Below, one piece after another: positions 1 to 7,107 of a stretch of DNA of 24,041 nt. Source of the stretch: Methanomassiliicoccales archaeon UBA280 (GTDB lineage Archaea > Thermoplasmatota > Thermoplasmata > SG8-5). Under the pieces are notes generated by a model that was not told the DNA's origin, ran no database searches, and saw only the letters and a program-made list of their open reading frames with translations. Where the stretch lies: NCBI GenBank assembly GCA_002499085.1, contig DAKD01000015.1, forward strand, positions 1-24,041, in the 5' to 3' direction. The first letter of the stretch is position 1. Every line of letters starts with the position of its first letter. The position numbers were made by a program, and so were the translations under genes.

Positions 1-836
1 TATGCATGGATGAACATCATGAGCAGGTTTTGAGGCAGCTCCCCGAAAGCACCCGTGAAATCGTCAGGCTTGCGAACCAGGTAATTCAACAGCGCTTTTT
101 CAAAGCTCAGCTCTTTCGGGAAGTAATGAAGGGCCCGGGCGAAATCCGAATCTTTCGCCAACTGCCTCCTTGCTTCCGCGGCCGCCTCGCTCTCGTAATC
201 ACCGGGATGGCATAGGTAAGAAAGAACTGCCTCCTTCGGCTGCCTTCTGGTCATGAGCTTTCCCACCGTGTGGGTTATGGGCCTTGCAGTTCCGAACCTC
301 TGGACGCCGAAGAAATTGGGGAAACCGCCCAGGGCCCGGAGCCTGGCATGGACCGAGCCGCATATCTCCGATGACTTGCGCGCATCGACATCCATCTCCC
401 TAAGGACAATCGAGAAACTGTTCCCGAGCAGGTCGCCCAGGCCTATCTGGGCTGATGTTGGGTACAATTTCAGGAAATCTACATCCGCCAATGATATATT
501 TCTGACTTCGGACACGGGCGCACTGAAGACGAAGAGCTGGGTGGTCACCGCCCTTCTGTCCTTTGTGCCGGCGAACATTACTTTTTTCCGGCTGGAGTGC
601 AGCCTTCTCGCGAATTCCCTGACCAGGCGGTTTGTCTCCCAGTACCTCGAACGGACAACGGCGGCCGTGTTCTGTCCCGCAGGATCCTCCGGAGGCATGA
701 TCGAGAGCTCCTGGACCACAAAATCCTCCGGCTCGGAGCGCAGCTTGCCGCCCAGCCCCCTCTCGTTGGTTATGAACAGCTCCATCCCTATCTGATGTTC
801 TGCCTTGCCGGCCTTGACGTATTCAATATCATGCAT
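1..836 (-). CDS. truD: tRNA pseudouridine synthase TruD (partial, C-terminus off the left edge)
   Basis: TruD-family enzyme that converts uridine to pseudouridine in tRNA (position 13 in the characterised members). The frame is open from the ATG at 836-834 through 278 codons to the window edge. It shows the family signatures GTKDRRAVTTQ near residues 90-100, with the expected catalytic Asp at 93, and FPNFFGVQRFG near 172-182, plus an N-terminal RSEPEDFVVQE. The last readable residues, MMFIHAY, match the family segment leading into the remaining C-terminal part, so roughly a third of the protein is missing. The gene lies 34 bases after the rpoL stop, probably in the same transcript. The frame is open a little upstream of the chosen ATG, but that ATG gives the usual N-terminus. 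Family assignment is strong; the exact target position is inferred. Confidence 0.93.
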   Translation of the reverse strand, partial: MHDIEYVKAGKAEHQIGMELFITNERGLGGKLRSEPEDFVVQELSIMPPEDPAGQNTAAVVRSRYWETNRLVREFARRLHSSRKKVMFAGTKDRRAVTTQLFVFSAPVSEVRNISLADVDFLKLYPTSAQIGLGDLLGNSFSIVLREMDVDARKSSEICGSVHARLRALGGFPNFFGVQRFGTARPITHTVGKLMTRRQPKEAVLSYLCHPGDYESEAAAEARRQLAKDSDFARALHYFPKELSFEKALLNYLVRKPDDFTGAFGELPQNLLMMFIHA

Positions 837-870
837 GTTTATGCCTGCTTGCCGAAAAATGCTGGCGGCT

Positions 871-1143
871 TCAGAGTTCCTTCTCGAACCCTGTCCTGAG
901 CTCACTGTAGGCTTCCATAATGGCCTTTGCGGCCTTCTTGATGGCAGTCTCCGGTTTGCCGGTCTTTGTCCTCACATGGAGCACGGTGCTGTCAAGCTCC
1001 GGGTGACCCAGCTTGTATTCCGCAATGTCCACGGTCTTGTCCTTCAGAAGCTCCTCGACAAGGGGGTGGAGCAATGTCATATCCGTAACGTCAATCTCGA
1101 TGTGCAAATCCTTGTCATTCTTTTCCTGGATGCTGATTTTCAT
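871..1143 (-). CDS. rpoL: DNA-directed RNA polymerase subunit L (Rpo11)
   Basis: Small archaeal RNA polymerase subunit, counterpart of eukaryotic Rpb11, which pairs with subunit D to start core assembly. The 90-residue product has the family pattern: a charged first strand (MKISIQEKNDKDLHIEI), then DMTLLHPLVEELLKD, a PELDSTVLHVRTK strand and a C-terminal helix ending in ELRTGFEKEL. Length is normal for the family. The start is the ATG at 1143-1141, preceded on the minus strand by GAGGT 6 bases upstream; an in-frame ATG 36 bases further up lacks family support. truD follows 34 bases downstream on the same strand, so both are probably co-transcribed translation and transcription housekeeping genes. 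An AT-rich element (TTTAAA, about 1195-1202) upstream may be the TATA box. Confidence 0.93.
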   Translation of the reverse strand: MKISIQEKNDKDLHIEIDVTDMTLLHPLVEELLKDKTVDIAEYKLGHPELDSTVLHVRTKTGKPETAIKKAAKAIMEAYSELRTGFEKEL

Positions 1144-1318
1144 GGATATACCTCGCCTGTTCGCCTGTAACATCCGCACATAAAACCTGCTTGCCTTTAA
1201 AGGTTTTCATCGGTATCCCAAGTGGAACTGCTACTAAAATTTTACATATTTCACATTGGGAACGTTGAGGTATGTTCTTACTCAGTCTCTCTGGTGGAAT
1301 TGAAAGAGCAAAAGATAA

Positions 1319-1334
1319 ATTCACGACCGTGAAT
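1319..1334. promoter_or_regulatory. Operator-like inverted repeat
   Basis: ATTCAC and GTGAAT arms separated by GACC form a perfect 6-base inverted repeat. It lies between a TATA-like AGATAAATT (about 1314-1322) and the ATG at 1344, where a bound repressor would block initiation. No regulator is identified; this could be chance. Confidence 0.3.
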
Positions 1335-1343
1335 AGAGGGTTG

Positions 1344-1547
1344 ATGGCGGCTCACTCACCCCCAGCTAAACTAATTATTAAAAAAGCTTTTCCAGCGCTT
1401 CTCGTAATATTGTGTATTTTCATCTCTCTGATGTTCCTGATCCGTTACACGGACGCATTCTTCCTTGTCATATTGGCATGGATATTAGTTCCTGTGCTTC
1501 TTGTCAAGCTCTGGCGCTGTCTCCGTTCAAAGCTTGCTAAGCCTTAG
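1344..1547 (+). CDS. Possible small two-helix membrane protein
   Basis: Not a recognised family. The 67-residue frame has a short polar N-terminus (MAAHSPPAK) followed by two hydrophobic stretches, about residues 14-32 (FPALLVILCIFISLMFLI) and 36-53 (AFFLVILAWILVPVLLV), then a basic tail (KLWRCLRSKLAKP), which suggests a small inner-membrane protein with positive residues in the cytoplasm. The frame is open 24 codons further up, to 1272. The ATG at 1344 is preferred because GAGGG precedes it and a TATA-like AGATAAATT lies about 26 bases upstream. The gene ends 34 bases before lplA, which has its own promoter. It could be a chance frame; the hydrophobic pattern is the main support. Confidence 0.45.
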   Translation: MAAHSPPAKLIIKKAFPALLVILCIFISLMFLIRYTDAFFLVILAWILVPVLLVKLWRCLRSKLAKP

Positions 1548-1552
1548 GTGGA

Positions 1553-1560
1553 TTTATTTA
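1553..1560 (+). promoter_or_regulatory. TATA box of lplA
   Basis: TTTATTTA is centred about 26 bases upstream of the lplA ATG at 1582, so transcription would start at or next to the start codon (leaderless). This placement decides the start. Confidence 0.6.
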
Positions 1561-1581
1561 GATGGTATCAATCCACATCCG

Positions 1582-2334
1582 ATGGACTGGCGTTTGGTGG
1601 ATTCGGATCTGTGCGATCCCGCGTATTCCGTGGCTGCTGACGAGGCCATGGCCTTGACCCGTTCCCGGGGCGAGGTACCCGACACGCTCCACCTTTACCG
1701 CAGGAACCGCCCGACCGTGTCTCTCGGATACTTCCAGAAGGTCAGCCAGGCAGTGGACCTTGATTTTTGCAGGGAGAGCAATGTGGGAATAGTCAGGCGG
1801 GTAACCGGCGGAAGCGCAATATACACCGACATGAACCACCTGATATACGGTCTGGCTGTCGGCTCCGACTCTTTGCCTGCGGACCGCGAGGGCTCCTTCA
1901 GGAAGGTTTGCTCGGCAATTGTTGCGGCTCTGTCAGCCCTCGGAATCGATGCACAGTACAAGCCCATCAACGACGTGCTTGTGAGTGATAGGAAAATATC
2001 GGGCAGCGCGCAGATGCGGCGCTGGGGCATAGTCCTGCAACACGGCACAGTGATATTGGAAAATGATGCCTCCAAGATGGTCAGGGCCCTCAGGATGGAT
2101 ATCCGCAAGTTAAAGCAAAGGGGCCTCGAACCCTTGACATATGTGACCTCCCTTGCAGAGGTGCTGGGTGCGCCTCCCGATATTAATAAGATCAAGGCGG
2201 TGCTAGTCGCTTCGTTCGAGGAAGAATTCAGGGTTAACCTCGTAAAATCAGATTTTACCCGGGCAGAGAAGGAACTCATCAGGGAACTGATAGAAAGGAA
2301 ATACGGGTCGGAATCATGGAACCTGAGATTCTGA
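1582..2334 (+). CDS. lplA: Lipoate-protein ligase A family protein (catalytic domain only)
   Basis: Cytoplasmic enzyme expected to attach lipoate (via lipoyl-AMP) to lysines of E2 or GcvH proteins. The 250-residue product covers the biotin/lipoate ligase catalytic fold: RRVTGGSAIYTD at residues 72-83 (lipoate-binding loop), NDVLVSDRKISGSAQ at 130-144 with the expected catalytic Lys at 138, and LQHGTVILE at 152-160. It has no C-terminal accessory domain, as in the split archaeal LplA/LplB arrangement known from Thermoplasma, and no partner gene follows here. I see no cysteine ahead of the DRKISGSAQ block, which argues against a LipM-type octanoyltransferase. The start at 1582 is supported by the TATA box 26 bases upstream; an in-frame TTG at 1501 would lie upstream of the predicted transcript start. 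Its stop codon abuts the stop of the convergent gene. Confidence 0.88.
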   Translation: MDWRLVDSDLCDPAYSVAADEAMALTRSRGEVPDTLHLYRRNRPTVSLGYFQKVSQAVDLDFCRESNVGIVRRVTGGSAIYTDMNHLIYGLAVGSDSLPADREGSFRKVCSAIVAALSALGIDAQYKPINDVLVSDRKISGSAQMRRWGIVLQHGTVILENDASKMVRALRMDIRKLKQRGLEPLTYVTSLAEVLGAPPDINKIKAVLVASFEEEFRVNLVKSDFTRAEKELIRELIERKYGSESWNLRF

Positions 2335-2496
2335 TCAGGCGATCCTTTTCCTGCTGCAGATGGCATTGGCGTCCCCGTCCCAGAAGACCTCGCGGTCGGG
2401 GTTCTTGGCCTGAATCTCGGTTATCTTCTCGATGACTTCCCTCAGGCTTACTGTCTCGTCATTGCGGTCCACCTTGAGGTGCACTATCTTGTCCAT
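2335..2496 (-). CDS. Small protein of unknown function (53 aa)
   Basis: Not assigned to a family. The frame encodes a hydrophilic, soluble-looking 53-residue protein beginning MDKIVHLKVDRNDETVSLRE, with a predicted helix (SLREVIEKITEIQAKN) and a C-terminal segment REVFWDGDANAICSRKR. Codon use matches the neighbours, with GC-rich third positions. GGAG lies 7 bases upstream of the ATG at 2496-2494, and a good TATA-like ATATAAATAT lies at 2562-2553 on the same strand. An in-frame ATG at 2514 would add six residues. The stop codon abuts that of lplA (TGA then TCA at 2332-2337). The beta-helix-beta feel and Asp/Trp-rich end suggest a compact domain, but function is unknown. Confidence 0.7.
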   Translation of the reverse strand: MDKIVHLKVDRNDETVSLREVIEKITEIQAKNPDREVFWDGDANAICSRKRIA

Positions 2497-2552
2497 CCGC
2501 TTTCTCCAAGGCATCCCATCTCGGATATGCCATTGTATTAATCATTATCTTG

Positions 2553-2562
2553 ATATTTATAT
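2553..2562 (-). promoter_or_regulatory. TATA box of the 53-residue protein gene
   Basis: On the minus strand the sequence reads ATATAAATAT. It would place the transcript start near 2531 and give a leader of about 35 bases that contains the GGAG ribosome site. Confidence 0.5.
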
Positions 2563-2580
2563 CTTTCCATATCCGGAAAT

Positions 2581-2624
2581 CAAAACAGAAAAGTGAAAAG
2601 GAGCGGCTGGCATAAGCCAGCCGC
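2581..2624 (-). terminator. Intrinsic-type terminator after the surface-protein gene
   Basis: GCGGCTGGC (2603-2611) pairs perfectly with GCCAGCCGC (2616-2624) around a 4-base loop, 13 bases after the stop of the large surface-protein gene. On the minus strand it is followed by T-runs (TTTTCACTTTTCTGTTTTG), as expected for a U-rich release site. Confidence 0.75.
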
Positions 2625-2637
2625 ATTCTTGTCCCGA

Positions 2638-5600
2638 TTATCTCTTCTTGCGCTTCTCGCCCGTGTCCTCGGATTCGGTGCCGCTCCTCATGAAGTACCT
2701 CATTCCAAGGAAGACAATGATGATGACCACAACTATTCCGATGATGATTGCGGGCATGACCCATGCAGCCTGCTTGACTGTCACCTTCTGAACGTTGAAA
2801 TCGTCTATCTTGTTGTCCCAGTACTGGGAGCTGTGCTCGCCCGGGCAGGTTGCGTTGGCCCAAATGGAGTAATCGCCTTTCTTTCCGGGTGTCCAGGTTA
2901 TGGAGACTGTTGTGGTGTTCCCGATGCCGAGGAAACTCGTTGAGGCTGTTCCTATGGTGTCATCTTCGCCCTCTGAGTTCCTTATGTAGAACGTAGTCTG
3001 GATGTCTGTGGCGTTAGCAGCCCCGTCGTTGGTAATGTTCACGGAAATCGTCATTGCCTTGCCCGCTGTTCCGGGACTGTCGCTGAAGACCATGCTCCCG
3101 AGCTTCATCAGGATGTTTGGCCTCTCTGCGAGGTTGACATGCACAAGCGTCGTCTTGTTCAGGTAATTGCCTGCCCTGTCAGTCACCTTGAGTGTGACAT
3201 TGAAGTCGCCGACATAGCCGAAAGTGTAGTTGATTGCCATGCCGTTGAAGGTGTAGTCCGTGCCGCTGATGCTGATTATCCACTGGAATGTCAGGTTCTT
3301 GTTCTCGTCGAAGTTGTCTGTGGTGGTAGATGCATTGTAGGTGAAGGTCTTGTTCTCTGTTACCTCTGTGACAACTGCGTTGGCTGAGTTTCTGATGACG
3401 AATGCCGCAGTCGGGGCTGTGATGTCGCGGACGTTCACTGTCCATGTTGCGTTTGCGCTCTTCCTGCCGACAACGTCGGTGGCAATCATGTTTATCGTAA
3501 ACTGGCCTGGCGTGCCGAACGCGTGGGTGATGTTGTTGCTGCCATCCTTTGTTATGGTTTCATCGGAAGCATCTTCCTCGCCCCATGACCAGTACCATTT
3601 CTCGATGATGCCGTCGCCGCCGTCGCCCTGTGTAATCTCGTCCATCGAGGCAGCTCCGACTATTGTCTCGGACCCCATGCCCTCGGCGTCAGTGAATTTC
3701 ACTCCGCTGAATACAACGTTCATGTCCTCGTTGACAGTCAAGACTCCAGGCGCGTAGGTTATGTTCTCGGAATCGGTGACCACTGCGCTTATGGCCGCTA
3801 CAGGGTTCCGGCTGTCCACAAATACAGTTATGTTCCTGTATGTGTGGTTTCCTCCGGTCTCCTTCACGACTAGTCTGACAATCACTTCGCCTTCCACGGC
3901 CGTGAAGTTGTGCTCAACCTCGACTCCGTATCCCATAGTGCCGTCTCCGAAGTTCCATGTGTAGTTTGCCTTGGTTATGTCGCCGATCTTGTCGGTTGAC
4001 TCCTGGGCGCTGAATTTAACCTTGGTATCATCGCCGGCGGATGGGCCCTGGGCTACAATGACTGTGTAATTGTCGTATGAACTGTTCATAACGTAGTGTA
4101 TTCCGCTCAGCAGTTTGGCCTTGGCCGTTCCGTTCTGCGAGAGCTTGACAGTCATCTCGATTTCCTCCGAGTCATCATCGAATACAAGTGGGTCGATTGT
4201 CACTGGATTGTTGTACCCAATCACCTCAACGTTGTTTGTTTCGGTTGTGTTGCTTGTGACCTCGTACTTCTTGGGCGTCATGGGAAGGAAAATCTGGTTG
4301 ATGTAGTCAACCGTTTCCGTGTCGTAAGTTGCGTTGAAGCCCATGGTGAAAACTGTCGAGTTGACGTTCTCAAGGCCGCTCGTGATGTTGTAGGAGTATG
4401 TGCTGTTGATGAAAATCGTGGCATTCTGGATTACAGGGCCGGCCGCGCCTTCAATGGTGACAATGTAACTTGCAGTGTTCAGTTCGTAGAATGTGTTGTT
4501 GAGCGTCAGGAAATCCTTCGTGTCCCTCTTCTCGACACCCTTGGCGGCTATGCTGTCGGCCCATTCCTGGACCTCCGCAGGGCTCAGGTCGCCGTTGTTC
4601 AGGGTCAAGCCGACCGGGTCCATGCCGAATTTCCTGTCCATGCCGAACCTTGTGGTTATGTTATCAACGACGATGACACTCTTCCTGCTGACCTCGATAG
4701 TGTTCCAGTCTGTGAAGGTGTAGGATGTTGTCACCGTGTCAGTGGTCGAGGTGTGCAGTCCCACTTCGATGAACCTGTTTGCAATAATGTCGTCAGCGTT
4801 GACAATCTTGGATTGGTAGCCCTCTGCGTCAACCGCGACGAAGAAATCGGCGTTGTTGTAGACACTGAACTCGTAATACCCGTTTGCCTTGGTCTTCGTT
4901 GTGAGCGTGTAGAGATAATTCTTGCTGTATATTGTCACAGTTGAGTTAAGAAGCGGCTTCTCGTTGTCGATGTCGAATATGAATCCCCGCAGCGTGTGGG
5001 CATTGACTATTTTTGTCAAATTGACATTTCTGTAGCAGGATGCTGTAATGACATTGGCCGAGGCATTGGTGAAGTATTCGTTCATCTTGACCTCAAGTAT
5101 GAAATTCACTCCTGCAGGCGGAAGGTAAAACTTCATCCAGTATTCTCCCGTCGTCGCATTTGATGTCGTGTGGTTGAGATACTTGCCGTCCGAGCTGTGC
5201 AGGTAGATGTCTGCGAGAGCCAGCGGTTTGGTTCCGTCCGTGATGTTGCCCTTCAGCCACTGTGTCTCCACAGGGGTCTTGTCCAGGTAAATGTCCTTCT
5301 TGACACCCTTTGCCGGGTCGTTCGGCACGGTGAACCAGACAGGCTCCGAGTTGTTGTATCCTGTCCTGGATGCCTTTATCTGGAAGTTGCCCGGATAGGC
5401 AAGCATCTCGTAGTACCCGACCTCGTCGCTCACAGCCGTTATCCACTTGTCGTCTCCCGCGGAAATCGAGATAACAGTGCTGTTCAGTGTGTCAGTGGTC
5501 CCCTTTTCGAATACTATGCCCCAGACCTTTATCGTCGGCGTCGGAATAATCTTCTCGAGGTATATCTCGCCCAGGTTTGTGTTTCCGTATGTGGCCAGTA

Positions 5601-6180
5601 TGACATCGTCATTGCTGTTGTCGTAATATCCGTCCTTCTTGTAATACACATCAACAATGGGTGCGTTGACCGGGGCGGTGAATTGGCCGTTGACGGTCAT
5701 AACCTGATCGATGACATCTCCGCTGGCGCTGTCCTTTATCGTGACTTCCACACTGTTTATCAGGTTGGACGTGCCCAGTTCCTTCAGAATGCCCGATATC
5801 GAGGGCAGGGGCGTTATGAGCTGTATACCCATGTCCGCCTTCATTGACGTCCCGTTGAATGTTGCATTCAACAGTTTGACCTGCTTTTTCTCGTATGTAG
5901 ATTTCTCGAATGTGACGTTGTAGTCTGCGCGCTGTCCGACCGACAGGCTGAACTTGCCATCTGCGGTGCTTGTGACATTCTTGTTCACATCGAGCGTCTC
6001 ATTGGTTATAGTAACCTTTACGCCGCCCACATTGGCGTCTGTCACATCGTCCTTCAGTTGGCCGGTGACAGTGAATGCACCGGAAGCGTCCGTGCTTCCT
6101 GGCAACATTGCTATCCCTGTCGCTATCATTGCCATGACCATGATTATGGCCATTGTCTTTCCTATAACTTCGCTTCGCAT
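2638..6180 (-). CDS. Large membrane-anchored surface protein with CarboxypepD_reg-like, PKD and CARDB-like domains
   Basis: Predicted extracellular protein of 1180 residues; no enzymatic domain is seen. A signal-peptide-like hydrophobic stretch lies at about residues 8-25 (TMAIIMVMAMIATGIAML). About five CarboxypepD_reg-like beta domains follow (roughly 35-475), with repeated patterns such as DGKFSLSV, GYYEMLAYPGNFQI and NGYYEFSV. A threonine/asparagine-rich region spans 480-700. PKD-type folds follow near 725-790 (WNFGDG at 742-747), 825-918 and 930-1015, then a CARDB-like domain at 1020-1135. One transmembrane helix at about 1138-1160 leads to a short basic tail (EKRKKR), so the protein is anchored at its C-terminus. 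Many N-x-S/T sequons suggest heavy N-glycosylation. The start at 6180 is chosen because it begins just before the signal peptide and has GTGAT upstream. A role in adhesion or cell envelope is inferred. Confidence 0.85.
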   Translation of the reverse strand: MRSEVIGKTMAIIMVMAMIATGIAMLPGSTDASGAFTVTGQLKDDVTDANVGGVKVTITNETLDVNKNVTSTADGKFSLSVGQRADYNVTFEKSTYEKKQVKLLNATFNGTSMKADMGIQLITPLPSISGILKELGTSNLINSVEVTIKDSASGDVIDQVMTVNGQFTAPVNAPIVDVYYKKDGYYDNSNDDVILATYGNTNLGEIYLEKIIPTPTIKVWGIVFEKGTTDTLNSTVISISAGDDKWITAVSDEVGYYEMLAYPGNFQIKASRTGYNNSEPVWFTVPNDPAKGVKKDIYLDKTPVETQWLKGNITDGTKPLALADIYLHSSDGKYLNHTTSNATTGEYWMKFYLPPAGVNFILEVKMNEYFTNASANVITASCYRNVNLTKIVNAHTLRGFIFDIDNEKPLLNSTVTIYSKNYLYTLTTKTKANGYYEFSVYNNADFFVAVDAEGYQSKIVNADDIIANRFIEVGLHTSTTDTVTTSYTFTDWNTIEVSRKSVIVVDNITTRFGMDRKFGMDPVGLTLNNGDLSPAEVQEWADSIAAKGVEKRDTKDFLTLNNTFYELNTASYIVTIEGAAGPVIQNATIFINSTYSYNITSGLENVNSTVFTMGFNATYDTETVDYINQIFLPMTPKKYEVTSNTTETNNVEVIGYNNPVTIDPLVFDDDSEEIEMTVKLSQNGTAKAKLLSGIHYVMNSSYDNYTVIVAQGPSAGDDTKVKFSAQESTDKIGDITKANYTWNFGDGTMGYGVEVEHNFTAVEGEVIVRLVVKETGGNHTYRNITVFVDSRNPVAAISAVVTDSENITYAPGVLTVNEDMNVVFSGVKFTDAEGMGSETIVGAASMDEITQGDGGDGIIEKWYWSWGEEDASDETITKDGSNNITHAFGTPGQFTINMIATDVVGRKSANATWTVNVRDITAPTAAFVIRNSANAVVTEVTENKTFTYNASTTTDNFDENKNLTFQWIISISGTDYTFNGMAINYTFGYVGDFNVTLKVTDRAGNYLNKTTLVHVNLAERPNILMKLGSMVFSDSPGTAGKAMTISVNITNDGAANATDIQTTFYIRNSEGEDDTIGTASTSFLGIGNTTTVSITWTPGKKGDYSIWANATCPGEHSSQYWDNKIDDFNVQKVTVKQAAWVMPAIIIGIVVVIIIVFLGMRYFMRSGTESEDTGEKRKKR

Positions 6181-6270
6181 GTGTATCACTTTTCCGTTTA
6201 TGGATTCACTCGACCCTTGAATCAAAGGGTAAGTCCCCTAAAATTCGGGTGATTCGCTGGGAAGGAATCC

Positions 6271-6280
6271 TTGTATATAA
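6271..6280 (-). promoter_or_regulatory. TATA box of the surface-protein gene
   Basis: On the minus strand the sequence reads TTATATACAA, within an AT-rich dip between the toroid-protein stop (6307) and the surface-protein start (6180). It predicts a leader of about 70 bases. Confidence 0.5.
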
Positions 6281-6306
6281 TGTTGATGGTTGCATCCAGA
6301 TGAAAA

Positions 6307-7107
6307 TTATCCGCAATTCTGCAAATCCATGACTGAGGAGAGGACTGCATTCGCATCCCGCACTCTCATCAAGGGGCCTCCGTCGGACGGCCAGCTGCCA
6401 TCCTCCTCCTGTGATTCCGAGAGCGCATCAATGAACTTGTCCCAGAGCGGGGAAACTGGGTTGACGCCCCCGTGCTTCAGAGAATCAAGGCACCAGGCAA
6501 TGCAGGACACATCCCAGTCGCTGATATCCGCCCCCTCGAGGAACCTGATTGCTCTGGTTCTTACGGTCTTTTTCCCTGCATCGTTGCCCCGGAAAAGGAA
6601 AACGGCTATCCAGGTAGTGTGATAGAACCCCCTGAACCTTCCGTCCGGCCCCTGCTTTTCGGCTAAGTACTCAAAGGTGGCCTTCGGAACCTTCCTGCCG
6701 GCTTTCCGGAGAATCTCGGCAGCGGCCGCTGTAAGCCAGGTAGTTGTGTCCTCGTCCCCGGGCATGTCCCAGAATGGCGGTTCCAGCGGCTTGATTTTCG
6801 GGTTTTCCTCCCATATACCGTTCCTTTTCCTGGATTTCAAAAGAAAGTTTATGCCCTGCGCAGCAGGTTCAGTGTCCAGAAGCTCCATCTCCAGCAAGGT
6901 GTGCAACGCCATTGTTGTGTTGCTCATGCAGCTGGGAAAACCTTTCTTGTCCCCGTACGGGAATCCGCCGTCCGGGTTTTGGAGCGAGGCAAAACCCTTG
7001 AGGACCCCGTCTCTGTCGAATTCCCTCCCGAGGGTGCAGTTCAGCCTTTCCAGCTCGAACTTGCTGCCGTTGGCCCTGACAAATTCAATTGCATTGTCGA
7101 TGTTCAT
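6307..7107 (-). CDS. Prenyltransferase/squalene-cyclase repeat (alpha/alpha toroid) protein
   Basis: The 266-residue protein has repeated alpha-hairpin units ending in the family's glycine-rich turns: NPDGGFPYG (44-52), RKRNGIWEE (93-101), GPDGRFRG (153-160) and EEDGSWPSDGG (234-244). This is the fold of squalene-hopene cyclase halves and protein prenyltransferase beta subunits, but the protein is only about 40 % of a cyclase's length. A DEDTTTW motif at 118-124 resembles the DxDD/DxDTT acid motif of class II terpene cyclases, though helix starts in such repeats often look alike. The start codon overlaps the hmgA stop (ATGA, 7107-7104), so the two are translationally coupled. That links the protein to mevalonate or isoprenoid metabolism by context only. 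The substrate is unknown, and a non-catalytic role is quite possible. Confidence 0.78.
   Translation of the reverse strand: MNIDNAIEFVRANGSKFELERLNCTLGREFDRDGVLKGFASLQNPDGGFPYGDKKGFPSCMSNTTMALHTLLEMELLDTEPAAQGINFLLKSRKRNGIWEENPKIKPLEPPFWDMPGDEDTTTWLTAAAAEILRKAGRKVPKATFEYLAEKQGPDGRFRGFYHTTWIAVFLFRGNDAGKKTVRTRAIRFLEGADISDWDVSCIAWCLDSLKHGGVNPVSPLWDKFIDALSESQEEDGSWPSDGGPLMRVRDANAVLSSVMDLQNCG

Noticed and set aside
253..795. Plus-strand frame of 180 codons
   Set aside because: Antisense to truD, whose minus-strand frame has clear family motifs; no ribosome site and no recognisable content.
1115..1324. Minus-strand 69-codon frame overlapping the rpoL start
   Set aside because: Out of frame with rpoL, overlaps its promoter and leader, and shows no domain-like pattern.
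1695..2366. Minus-strand frame of 223 codons
   Set aside because: Shadow of lplA; serine-rich composition typical of the antisense of GC-rich codons.
4096..4944. Plus-strand frames of up to 282 codons inside the surface-protein gene (also 5170-5847)
   Set aside because: Antisense to a long minus-strand gene with signal peptide, domains and anchor; composition unnatural.
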